Shown: piece by piece, positions 22,180 through 29,093 of the stretch
Position numbering within the stretch: the stretch's first letter is position 1
Layout of the letters: every line of letters begins with the position of its first letter
DNA from: JBGAJN01 sp044224905
Lineage (GTDB): Bacteria; Verrucomicrobiota; Verrucomicrobiia; Limisphaerales; JBGAJN01
NCBI GenBank assembly: GCA_044224905.1
Contig: JBGAJN010000002.1
Location: 1,860,001-1,924,000 of the forward strand
DNA length: 64,000 nt
Reading direction: 5' to 3'
The notes under the pieces: generated by a model
Told to the model about the DNA's origin: nothing
The model's input: only the letters and a program-made list of their open reading frames with translations
The model's database searches: none
Translations under genes and position numbers: made by a program

Positions 22180-24768
22180 TTACGGCACCTTCAACAACTC
22201 TTCCTGCCGCCATGCGTCCTGACGTTTGGCGTTGGCGGCGCGGATCTCTTTCACGGCCGAGGTGGCTATTGGCGCGGCGCCGTTTTCCCATTCGCGGCGG
22301 ATGTAAGTAAGGATCGCGGCGAGTTGGTCATCGCTGAAGACGCCCATCGCGGGCATGTCGAGCGAGTAACTTGCGCCCTTCACGCGGAGCGGTCCGCTCA
22401 AACCGTGCAGCACGATGCGGATCAAACGCTGCTCCGAGCCGAGCACCCATTCGGAGTCCGCGAGCGGGGGAGCCAGGCCATCGAGGCCGAGCCCGTGCGT
22501 CTGGTGGCACGCGGCGCAGGTGCCGGTGAAGAGTTGCTTGCCGAGTTCGAATTGCGCCTGTTGATCTTTGGTCAACGGCGGGATCACGGGTTCGGGAGGC
22601 ACGCCCGGTTTGCCCGGCCAGACGAGTGAGGAATCGAGTTTCGTGACTCGCGCTTTGAGCGACGATGTGTTGAGTTTCTTGAGCGCAGCGAGGGCGGCGG
22701 GTTCGCTCGCGAACTTCACCGGCTTCTTCGTTGCGGCGGCGGCGAGGGAAGCTCCATCCAGCAAGGCGAGTTGGCGTTTGCCGGTCGTGGCTTTGGTCGC
22801 GATGAGCGTGAGCAAACGGTCGACACGTTCGCCTTTGCGCTCGGCGAAAACGCAGCGGGCGAGTGAGCCGAGGAATTTATCGAGATTCGTGGAAGTCGTA
22901 GTCCAGGCTTTGTCGGCGAGGAGTTTTTCGAGCAACTCCAGTTCGCGACCGAACAAGCCGCTGATCGCCGCGTCGCCGAGGAATTTGTTTTCCGCGGAGT
23001 GCGCGCGAACGAGATTGGCGATCGCGAGGTCGGCTTTGGGATCGCGCGCTTCGCCGAGTGTGAGGGCGAGTTGCAATTGCACCTGCGGCGCGGCTTCGTT
23101 CTTGAGCGCGAGGAGTTGCGTGACGATTTCACCTTTGTCTTCGCCATCAAACAAGCGCTCGCTGACGCGAATCGCCGCGACGCGCACGCGCGCGTCCGTA
23201 TCCTTGAAGGCCGCGGTCACGGTACGTGGATCAAGTTGGCGCAGTCCTTCGAGCGTCCACAGAGCGTGCATGCGACCGAGCGGGGCCGCGCCGCTGGTAG
23301 CGAGTTTCTGGAGTGCGGGCACGACGGACGTGTCTCCCTTTTCAGCGAGTAAACGCTGTGCGGTTTCACGCCACCAAGCGTTCGGATGGGAGAGGTAGTT
23401 CACCCATTGAGTGGGCGTTTCGTTTGCAAAGTCTGGTTTCACGCGGGGCGTCGTCTTGCCGTCGGGAACGATGCGCCAGATGCGTCCGAGGTTGATGCCT
23501 TTGTCGAGGCCACGTTCTTCGCTTTGCTTGCGAAGGTAGCTCGTGAGGGAGATGCGATGTTGCAGCACGCCGCGATACAGATCGACGACATAAAGTGCGC
23601 CGTCGGGGCCGGTGTAAAGGTTCACCGGGCGAAAGCGTTCGTCGGTCGAAGCGAGGAACTCGCGCTTTTCGTACGCTTCGCGTGCGGCGACCGTGCCATT
23701 CGATTCGGAGAGCAGATTGCGTTTGATCAGGTTGCCGGCGGGTTCGCAGACGAAGGCATTGCCGTAGAAATTGGGACCGAACAAATCGCCGCGATAGATA
23801 TATGGCGAACATGCGGCGGTGAATTCCTTGAGCTTGCCATCGCGCAACATCTCGCGGCGATAGCCGCGATTGATTCCGGGGTTCACACGCGCGGGCCAGA
23901 CGAATTGGTTCTCCGGCAATTTCACATTTGTGCCGGCGGGGCGGGGGAAGTTGGGATTCCGGCCGAGGTAAAGCGAGGGGATAATATCGCCGCGGAGTTG
24001 ATCGCTGTTGGAGCCGTGATACAGGCGGCCGAAATCATCCTGACTCAGGCCCCACTGACCGCGGAACGTGGTCACGCCGCGTTCCCATTTGCCGTCGCGG
24101 AAGCGGAAGCGCCCCGTGTAGGCGCCGGAGTAAACCCAGTTGTCGAGCGCGTAGAGCGGCGCGTTGGGTGCGCGCTCAGGGTTCGCGAGTTCGGGGCGTT
24201 TGGGATCGACTTGGATTCCGTAGTCGTTGGCGATTTCGATTTGCTCGTCGCATTTGAGATCGCCGTTCGTGTCGCGGCAGAACAACAGTTTCGGCGGTGC
24301 ACCGATGAGGACGCCGCCTTGCACGAGGCAAATCGCGCGCGGCATGATGAGCTTATCGAGGAAGACGGTGCTCTTGTCGTAGGTGCCGTCGCCATTGGTG
24401 TCCTCCAACACGGTAACGCGACCGACGGGTTGATCCTCGGTGCTGCCGTCGAGGTCGTGCATGAGGCTGCGCATCTCCACGACCCACATGCGCCCCTGTG
24501 GATCGATGGTCATCGAAACGGGGTCTTGCACCAGCGGGTCACCGGCGGCGAGTTCGATGCGGAAGCCGGGCGCAACTTGAAACGTCTTCAACTCCTCGGC
24601 GGCGGTGCGGACGGGAGCGGGCGGAATCAGTTCTCGCGGGACGAGCGGTGTTTGCGCCTCGCCCGGTTTATCGCCGATCTGCGCGGGAAGTTTTAATGCA
24701 AAGACGGAAAGGGCCGCAAAGGCGCACAGGATTCGAGCCAGCAAGATCATCGTGCTTCTTGTTATCAC
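22180..24768 (-). CDS. PVC-type membrane-bound dehydrogenase with HEAT repeats and C-terminal cytochrome c
   Basis: The protein has 862 residues. A signal peptide (LLARILCAFAALSVFALKLPAQ) precedes a ~400-residue propeller domain of the putative membrane-bound dehydrogenase family, starting FQVAPGFRIELAAGDPLVQDP, with GRMWVVEMRS, and PDGALYVVDLYRGVLQHR near residue 385. Helical HEAT-like repeats cover ~450-720. The terminal cytochrome c domain (~750-862) contains CAACHQTHG and an axial methionine candidate in LDMPAMGVFSDDQ. It is closely related in layout to the gene at 46658. The substrate is unknown; periplasmic sugar or alcohol oxidation is usually inferred. A second in-frame ATG lies six codons into the gene. 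Confidence 0.85.
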   Translation of the reverse strand: MITRSTMILLARILCAFAALSVFALKLPAQIGDKPGEAQTPLVPRELIPPAPVRTAAEELKTFQVAPGFRIELAAGDPLVQDPVSMTIDPQGRMWVVEMRSLMHDLDGSTEDQPVGRVTVLEDTNGDGTYDKSTVFLDKLIMPRAICLVQGGVLIGAPPKLLFCRDTNGDLKCDEQIEIANDYGIQVDPKRPELANPERAPNAPLYALDNWVYSGAYTGRFRFRDGKWERGVTTFRGQWGLSQDDFGRLYHGSNSDQLRGDIIPSLYLGRNPNFPRPAGTNVKLPENQFVWPARVNPGINRGYRREMLRDGKLKEFTAACSPYIYRGDLFGPNFYGNAFVCEPAGNLIKRNLLSESNGTVAAREAYEKREFLASTDERFRPVNLYTGPDGALYVVDLYRGVLQHRISLTSYLRKQSEERGLDKGINLGRIWRIVPDGKTTPRVKPDFANETPTQWVNYLSHPNAWWRETAQRLLAEKGDTSVVPALQKLATSGAAPLGRMHALWTLEGLRQLDPRTVTAAFKDTDARVRVAAIRVSERLFDGEDKGEIVTQLLALKNEAAPQVQLQLALTLGEARDPKADLAIANLVRAHSAENKFLGDAAISGLFGRELELLEKLLADKAWTTTSTNLDKFLGSLARCVFAERKGERVDRLLTLIATKATTGKRQLALLDGASLAAAATKKPVKFASEPAALAALKKLNTSSLKARVTKLDSSLVWPGKPGVPPEPVIPPLTKDQQAQFELGKQLFTGTCAACHQTHGLGLDGLAPPLADSEWVLGSEQRLIRIVLHGLSGPLRVKGASYSLDMPAMGVFSDDQLAAILTYIRREWENGAAPIATSAVKEIRAANAKRQDAWRQEELLKVP

Positions 24769-24830
24769 GCGTCGGAGGCGGCGGCTCCATGCGGCGTCAC
24801 CGATTGCGATACTTTTGTGTCAGCCGTGAA

Positions 24831-25595
24831 TCAGGCGGCTGGCGCGACGATGACTTCGATGCCTTTTTTGCGGAAGACTTTCAGCAGGTCGGCGGGCACC
24901 CCTTTGTCAGTGACGATGATGTCGATGACGTCGAGGTCGCAGAGCTTGGTGATCGATTGGCGGCCGAACTTGCTCGAGTCGATGCAGAAGATCACCTTGC
25001 GCGAAGCGTCGATCATGGCGCGTTGAATTTCAATGAGCAGCCCGTGTGAGTTGGTGATGCCGTCGGCGGTGATTCCGCCGCAGCTCATGATCGCGGCGTC
25101 GGCGCGAATCTTGGAGAAGCCTTCGACAGCGAGCGGACCGATCAAAACGCCGAGTCGCGGATAAATCACGCCGCCGGAAACGACCACTTCGAGTTTGTTC
25201 GCGCCGGCGAGGAGGTTTGCGACGGGCAGGGAATTGGTGACGACTTGTGGCGCCTTGGCTTCGAGATATCGCGCAACGTGGTAGCAGGTCGTACCCGCGT
25301 CGATGATGATCGTTTGATTCGATTGGACGAGCTCGGCGCAGGCGCGGCCGATGGCTTCTTTCTCGGTGAGTTGATGCGTGTCGCGCGCGGAGAAAGTAAA
25401 CTCGTCGGATTTCGGATTCGCGAGCCGCGCGCCGCCGTGGGTGCGCCGGAGCGTGCCCTTGGTCTCCATCATGTCGAGGTCGCGACGAACGGTGGAAACG
25501 GAGGCATCCACCAGTTCGGATAATTCGTCGAGCGAGGCGAACTCCACCTTCAACAGGTGTTCCTCGATTCGTTTCTGGCGTTCTTCGGCCTGCAT
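24831..25595 (-). CDS. DeoR/GlpR-family regulator of the microcompartment locus
   Basis: The protein has 254 residues with an N-terminal winged helix-turn-helix (~1-57). The HTH segment is LDELSELVDASVSTVRRDL, followed by MMETKGTLRRTHGGARL. A C-terminal DeoR sensor domain (~75-235) contains IIIDAGTTCYHVARYLE and VVSGGVIY, which bind phosphorylated sugars in this family. It is divergent from pduL with 87 bases between starts, a classic layout for a local repressor. By analogy with other DeoR-type regulators of deoxysugar operons, the effector may be a sugar phosphate from fucose or rhamnose breakdown; that is inference. Confidence 0.88.
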   Translation of the reverse strand: MQAEERQKRIEEHLLKVEFASLDELSELVDASVSTVRRDLDMMETKGTLRRTHGGARLANPKSDEFTFSARDTHQLTEKEAIGRACAELVQSNQTIIIDAGTTCYHVARYLEAKAPQVVTNSLPVANLLAGANKLEVVVSGGVIYPRLGVLIGPLAVEGFSKIRADAAIMSCGGITADGITNSHGLLIEIQRAMIDASRKVIFCIDSSKFGRQSITKLCDLDVIDIIVTDKGVPADLLKVFRKKGIEVIVAPAA

Positions 25596-25682
25596 TGCTT
25601 AAAGGGAGCTTGGTAGATTTTGATAGATTGTGCAAGAAATCAATTGACAGAATTTCAAAAGTTGTCGATACGTTGACACGCA
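25596..25682. promoter_or_regulatory. Divergent control region between deoR-type gene and the BMC operon
   Basis: This AT-rich gap contains a consensus -35 TTGACA at 25644-25649 on the plus strand, although the -10 at the right spacing (GATACG, 25667-25672) is poor. The direct repeat TAGATT occurs at 25614 and 25624, 10 bases apart. TTGAT at 25620-25624 is mirrored by ATCAA at 25639-25643. These are candidates for the regulator's operator; none matches an operator I know. Confidence 0.35.
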
Positions 25683-26363
25683 ATGTCAGCAGCAACTCAG
25701 TCGGCACCGCATCGCGCGGTCATCGAGCATCTGGTCCGGCAGTCGGTTTATGCCAAACTCGGCAAACCGCTTCCGCGCACCGCCGCCGCCCCCAATCCGC
25801 TTGTCGTGAATGTCAGCGCGCGCCACTGCCACTTGACGCAGGAAGCCGTCGAGGCGCTCTTTGGCAAAGGGCACAAGCTTCAGGTTCACAAGTGGCTTTA
25901 TCAGGAAGGCCAGTTCGCCGCGAAGGAAACGGTGACGCTCGTCGGTCCCCGCAGCCGCGTGATTTCCAATCTCCGCATTCTCGGCCCGTGCCGGAATCTT
26001 AATCAGGTCGAACTCGCCTACACCGACGGCATCGCACTCGGGTTTGATTTGCCGCTGCGTAGTTCGGGCGACATCAAGGGCACCCTCGGCGGCATGCTCA
26101 TGGGACCGGCTGGTTTTTTCGAAATGGAGCAGGGGATCATTCGTGCAAAGCGTCACGTGCACATGCACCCGACCGACGCGGACTATTACGGCGCGAAAGC
26201 AGGCCAGATGATGCGCCTGAAGATTGGCGGACCGTGCGGCATTTCACTCGACGAAATGCTCGTCCGCGTGGACCCGAGCTTCAAGCTCGAGGTGCACATC
26301 GACACCGACGAAGGCAACGCGTGCAATCTGTTGCCCGAGACGCCGTGCGAATTGCTGAAGTAA
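25683..26363 (+). CDS. pduL: PduL-type phosphate acyltransferase of a bacterial microcompartment
   Basis: The protein has 226 residues. PduL regenerates CoA inside the shell by converting acyl-CoA to acyl-phosphate. Zinc-binding motifs of the two PduL barrels are visible: VNVSARHCHLT (about 41-51) and KRHVHMHPTDADYYG (about 157-171). The N-terminal ~30 residues form an amphipathic segment, HRAVIEHLVRQSVYAKL, followed by a Pro/Ala linker. This matches the encapsulation peptide expected for a lumen enzyme. It is the first gene of the plus-strand operon and is followed 39 bases later by a shell protein. In this pathway the acyl group is probably lactyl. Confidence 0.92.
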   Translation: MSAATQSAPHRAVIEHLVRQSVYAKLGKPLPRTAAAPNPLVVNVSARHCHLTQEAVEALFGKGHKLQVHKWLYQEGQFAAKETVTLVGPRSRVISNLRILGPCRNLNQVELAYTDGIALGFDLPLRSSGDIKGTLGGMLMGPAGFFEMEQGIIRAKRHVHMHPTDADYYGAKAGQMMRLKIGGPCGISLDEMLVRVDPSFKLEVHIDTDEGNACNLLPETPCELLK

Positions 26364-26402
26364 ACTTTGATTCAACCAACAACTGGAAACATTAAAACAG
26401 AT

Positions 26403-26696
26403 ATGAGCGAAGCACTCGGAATGATCGAAACCAAAGGCTACACCGGAAGCATCGAAGCCACCGATGCCATGGCGAAGGCCGCGAACGTCACCATCTCCAA
26501 GACCATCTCCATCGGCGGCGGACTGATCACAGTCATTTGCCGTGGCGACGTCGCGAGCGTCAAAGCCGCCGTTGATGCCGGCAGCAAAGCCGCGAGCAAA
26601 GTTGGTGAACTCGTCAGCGCCCACGTCATCGCCCGCCCGCACGAAGACCTCGTGAAGGGTTTCCTCGGCGAGGCCGTTGCTGCCGTGAAGAAGTGA
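26403..26696 (+). CDS. BMC-H shell hexamer protein (first copy)
   Basis: This 97-residue single BMC domain is a canonical shell hexamer subunit. It has GMIETKGYTGSIEATDAMAK near the N-terminus, a GDVASVKAAVDAG helix, and SAHVIARPHEDL before the end. The likely pore loop is the ISIGGG segment (about 37-42). The ATG at 26403 gives the standard N-terminus. The C-terminal tail continues ~15 residues past the core, longer than in the second copy. It tiles the shell facet with the two other BMC-H proteins in the operon. Confidence 0.95.
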   Translation: MSEALGMIETKGYTGSIEATDAMAKAANVTISKTISIGGGLITVICRGDVASVKAAVDAGSKAASKVGELVSAHVIARPHEDLVKGFLGEAVAAVKK

Positions 26697-26733
26697 CCCT
26701 CAACTCTCAACTCCAATAACTCTCAACTAATTT

Positions 26734-27009
26734 ATGGGAAGCCAAGCAATCGGAATGATCGAAACCAAGGGCCTCAGCGCGTTGTTCGAAGCAACGGACG
26801 CCGCCCTCAAGGCCGCCAACGTCCAGTTCACCGGCTGGGAAAAAATCGGCAGCGGTTACGTGACTGCCTTCTTCAAGGGCGACGTCGCTAGTGTGAAGGC
26901 TGCGACCGACGCTGGCGCTGCCGCTGCGGGCCAGGTTGGCTCCGTGGTCAGCGTCCAAGTAATCCCGCGCCCGCACGACGGACTCGCCGGACTCGGCAAG
27001 TGGCTCTGA
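26734..27009 (+). CDS. BMC-H shell hexamer protein (second copy)
   Basis: This 91-residue single BMC domain begins QAIGMIETKGLSALFEATDA and contains GDVASVKAATDAGAAAAGQ and SVQVIPRPHDGLAGLGKWL. The pore-loop position reads WEKIGSG, different from the ISIGGG of the first copy, so the two probably make pores of different character. The leader between the two genes contains no Shine-Dalgarno-like sequence and is almost free of G. Confidence 0.95.
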   Translation: MGSQAIGMIETKGLSALFEATDAALKAANVQFTGWEKIGSGYVTAFFKGDVASVKAATDAGAAAAGQVGSVVSVQVIPRPHDGLAGLGKWL

Positions 27010-27015
27010 TAAGCG

Positions 27016-27096
27016 AAGTATGAACTATGAAGGTTGAGGTATGAAAGCGCCAGCCTTCGGCCTGGTTCATGCCTCATAATTCATCCCTCATACCTT
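27016..27096 (+). repeat. Long imperfect hairpin between BMC-H and acetate kinase genes
   Basis: The arm 27016-27045 pairs imperfectly with 27066-27096 (both built from TATGA/ATGAA-type units). The apex 27050-27065 itself pairs as CCA-GCC-TTC-GGC-C-TGG. This leaves an almost continuous ~80-base stem-loop that ends at the kinase start codon. It resembles palindromic intergenic repeats scattered in verrucomicrobial genomes and could act as an RNA processing or stability element. Confidence 0.65.
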
Positions 27097-27097
27097 G

Positions 27098-28288
27098 ATG
27101 AAAATCCTCATCGCCAACATCGGCTCGACCTCGCTCAAGTGGCGGCTGTTCGATTTCTCGAACGGCCACGAGCTCATGCTCCACAAGGGCGGATTCGAGC
27201 GCGTGACGGATTATCCGAAAGCGATTGAGGATTGTCTCGGCCAGCTCCGTGACGCGGGTCACATTCACAGCGAGCGCGATCTTGCGGCGGTCGGTTTTAA
27301 GACCGTCATCGCGAAAGATGTGACCGGCTGCGTGCGGCTCGACGAACGCGTGCTCGGTGCGATGGAGGCTTACAACGGTCTCGCGCCTGCGCACAACCCG
27401 CCTTACATCACGGGCATTCGACAGTTCGCTAAACGCCTTCCGGGCGTGCCATTGGTGGGATTGTTCGAGACGGCGTTCTATCAATTCGCTCCCGCCGCGA
27501 TGATGCGGTACGGCGTGCCTGATTCCTGGCATGACATTGGTGTTCGTCGCTGGGGTTTCCACGGCGCGAGTCACAAGTTCATCGCGGAACGCAGCGCGCA
27601 GCTGCTCGGTCGCGACGACGTCGCCCGCCGCGCGCAGAACCTCTACGTCGATGGCGGCAAGTCATCCGTCAACCAACCCGCGTTGCGCGTGATCTCCTGC
27701 CACCTCGGTGGAAGTTCGAGCATCACCGGCATTTTGAACGGCGTGGCTATCGGCAACAGCCTCGGCATGAGCCCCCAATCCGGCCTGCCGCACAACAATC
27801 GTGTGGGCGATCTTGACGCGGAAGCGTTGCCCTATGCGGTGAAGACGCTCGGTATCTCGATCGAAGAAGCGCAACGCCAGCTTTCGAAAGAAGGCGGCTT
27901 GAAGGGGTTGGCCGGCGGCATCTCGAACGACATTCGCGACATTCAGGAAGCCGCCGCGAAGGGTAATGCGAAGGCGAAGCTCGCGCTCGACGTGTTCATC
28001 AGCGAAACCCGCCGCTGGATCGGTGGATATTTTTTTCAACTCAACGGTGCCGACGCGATCGTCTTCACCGCGGGCATCGGCGAGAATCGCGCCGAATTGC
28101 GCGAAGCCATTTGCGCGAATCTTGACCAACTCGGCATCGTGCTCGACGCCGGCAAGAATGCCGCGACCCGCGCCACCGAAGCCGTGATCAGCGCTCCGAA
28201 TTCCCGGGTGAAAGTGTTGGTCATTCCGACGAACGAAGAACTCGTCGTGGCCCGCGAAACGCGCCGCCTGCTCGAAAACCAAAACTGA
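27098..28288 (+). CDS. ackA: Acetate/propionate-type kinase of the microcompartment pathway
   Basis: The protein has 396 residues and belongs to the ASKHA acetokinase family. Motifs include the N-terminal phosphate loop ILIANIGSTSLKWRLF, the catalytic RRWGFHGASHKFIAER, SCHLGGSSSITGI, and FTAGIGENRAELRE. Acyl-phosphate made by PduL is converted to the free acid with ATP formation, here plausibly lactate from lactyl-phosphate. The ATG at 27098 is preferred over an overlapping TTG one codon earlier. No N-terminal targeting helix is visible, so a cytosolic or shell-peripheral location is as likely as the lumen. Confidence 0.9.
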   Translation: MKILIANIGSTSLKWRLFDFSNGHELMLHKGGFERVTDYPKAIEDCLGQLRDAGHIHSERDLAAVGFKTVIAKDVTGCVRLDERVLGAMEAYNGLAPAHNPPYITGIRQFAKRLPGVPLVGLFETAFYQFAPAAMMRYGVPDSWHDIGVRRWGFHGASHKFIAERSAQLLGRDDVARRAQNLYVDGGKSSVNQPALRVISCHLGGSSSITGILNGVAIGNSLGMSPQSGLPHNNRVGDLDAEALPYAVKTLGISIEEAQRQLSKEGGLKGLAGGISNDIRDIQEAAAKGNAKAKLALDVFISETRRWIGGYFFQLNGADAIVFTAGIGENRAELREAICANLDQLGIVLDAGKNAATRATEAVISAPNSRVKVLVIPTNEELVVARETRRLLENQN

Positions 28289-28327
28289 TTTTCTCTCAAC
28301 GCTCAAACAACAACGCTCAAATAATTT

Positions 28328-28612
28328 ATGGCACAACAAGCAATTGGACTCATTGAAACCCGCGGCCTGGTCGCCCTTGTGGAAGCGACCGATGCGATGC
28401 TGAAGGCGGCGAATGTTGAACTCGCCGGCCCGATGACTCAGGTCGGCAACGCGCTCGTCACCGCCGTGGTGGTTGGCGATGTCGCTGCCGTCAAAGCCGC
28501 GACCGATGCCGGCGCTCAAGCCGTCAAGGCCATCAAAGGCGAAATCGTCAGCGTGCACGTCATCCCGCGCCCGCACGGCGACGTGGACGCAGTGTTGCCG
28601 AAGAAGAAGTAA
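28328..28612 (+). CDS. BMC-H shell hexamer protein (third copy)
   Basis: This 94-residue BMC domain begins QQAIGLIETRGLVALVEATDAMLKAANV (split by family as QAIGLIETRG and ALVEATDAMLKAANV) and ends SVHVIPRPHGDVDAVLPKKK. Its pore-loop segment is GPMTQVGNA, again different from the other two copies. It is separated from the first two BMC-H genes by the kinase gene. As with the second copy, the upstream leader (CGCTCAAATAATTT) lacks a Shine-Dalgarno sequence. Confidence 0.95.
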   Translation: MAQQAIGLIETRGLVALVEATDAMLKAANVELAGPMTQVGNALVTAVVVGDVAAVKAATDAGAQAVKAIKGEIVSVHVIPRPHGDVDAVLPKKK

Positions 28613-28693
28613 TCAGTAGATCGGTAATCGGTATTCAGTCGCGACGTGCGATTGGCTTCGCTGATTACTGAACACTGATAGCTGAATACCTTT
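28613..28693 (+). repeat. Palindromic intergenic element with CAGTAATC-type units
   Basis: The spacer between the third BMC-H and first BMC-P genes is built from repeated variants of CAGTAATC/GATTACTG. The segment CGGTATTCAG (28629-28638) pairs with CTGAATACC (28682-28690). It looks like a repetitive extragenic palindrome rather than a regulatory site. Confidence 0.45.
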
Positions 28694-29005
28694 ATGTTCC
28701 TCGCTCGCGTCGAAGGCTCGGTCGTGGCCACGAAGAAGGATGCGAACATGAGCGGCCGCAAGCTGCTCCTGCTCCGCCCGCAACTCGTGGACGAGAAGGA
28801 TCCCACCAAGTTCCGCCCCGGCGCGAACACCGTGGTCGCCGTGGACAGCCTCGGCGCCGGCCTCGGTGAGTTGGTGATGTTCTGCCAGGGCAGCAGCGCG
28901 CGACTGGCGGGGGGCATGAAAGAAGCCCCGGTGGACGCGGTCGTCATCGGTATCGTGGATTCCGTGGACGTGTTCGGGAAACAAATTTTCAGCGCGAAGT
29001 CGTGA
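28694..29005 (+). CDS. BMC-P shell pentamer (EutN/CcmL family), first copy
   Basis: This 103-residue pentamer vertex protein begins MFLARVEGSVVATKKDANM. It contains KLLLLRPQLVDE and the family hallmarks VVAVDSLGAGLGELVMFCQGSSAR and APVDAVVIGIVDSVDVFG. BMC-P pentamers close the vertices of the icosahedral shell. It is one of three BMC-P genes here, a number typical of the planctomycete-verrucomicrobial compartment type. Confidence 0.95.
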   Translation: MFLARVEGSVVATKKDANMSGRKLLLLRPQLVDEKDPTKFRPGANTVVAVDSLGAGLGELVMFCQGSSARLAGGMKEAPVDAVVIGIVDSVDVFGKQIFSAKS

Positions 29006-29093
29006 CGGTCGCAGCGTGGGCGCTTGCCCGCGCGATTGCAGCGGAAGTGAAATTGATTAACGCGCAAGCGAATTGCTGGCGCCTCGAAGAAAG

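Noticed and set aside
25667..25672. GATACG as -10 box paired with TTGACA before pduL
   Set aside because: Spacing is right (17 bases) but only three of six positions match, so the promoter call was kept at low confidence rather than listed as a defined promoter.
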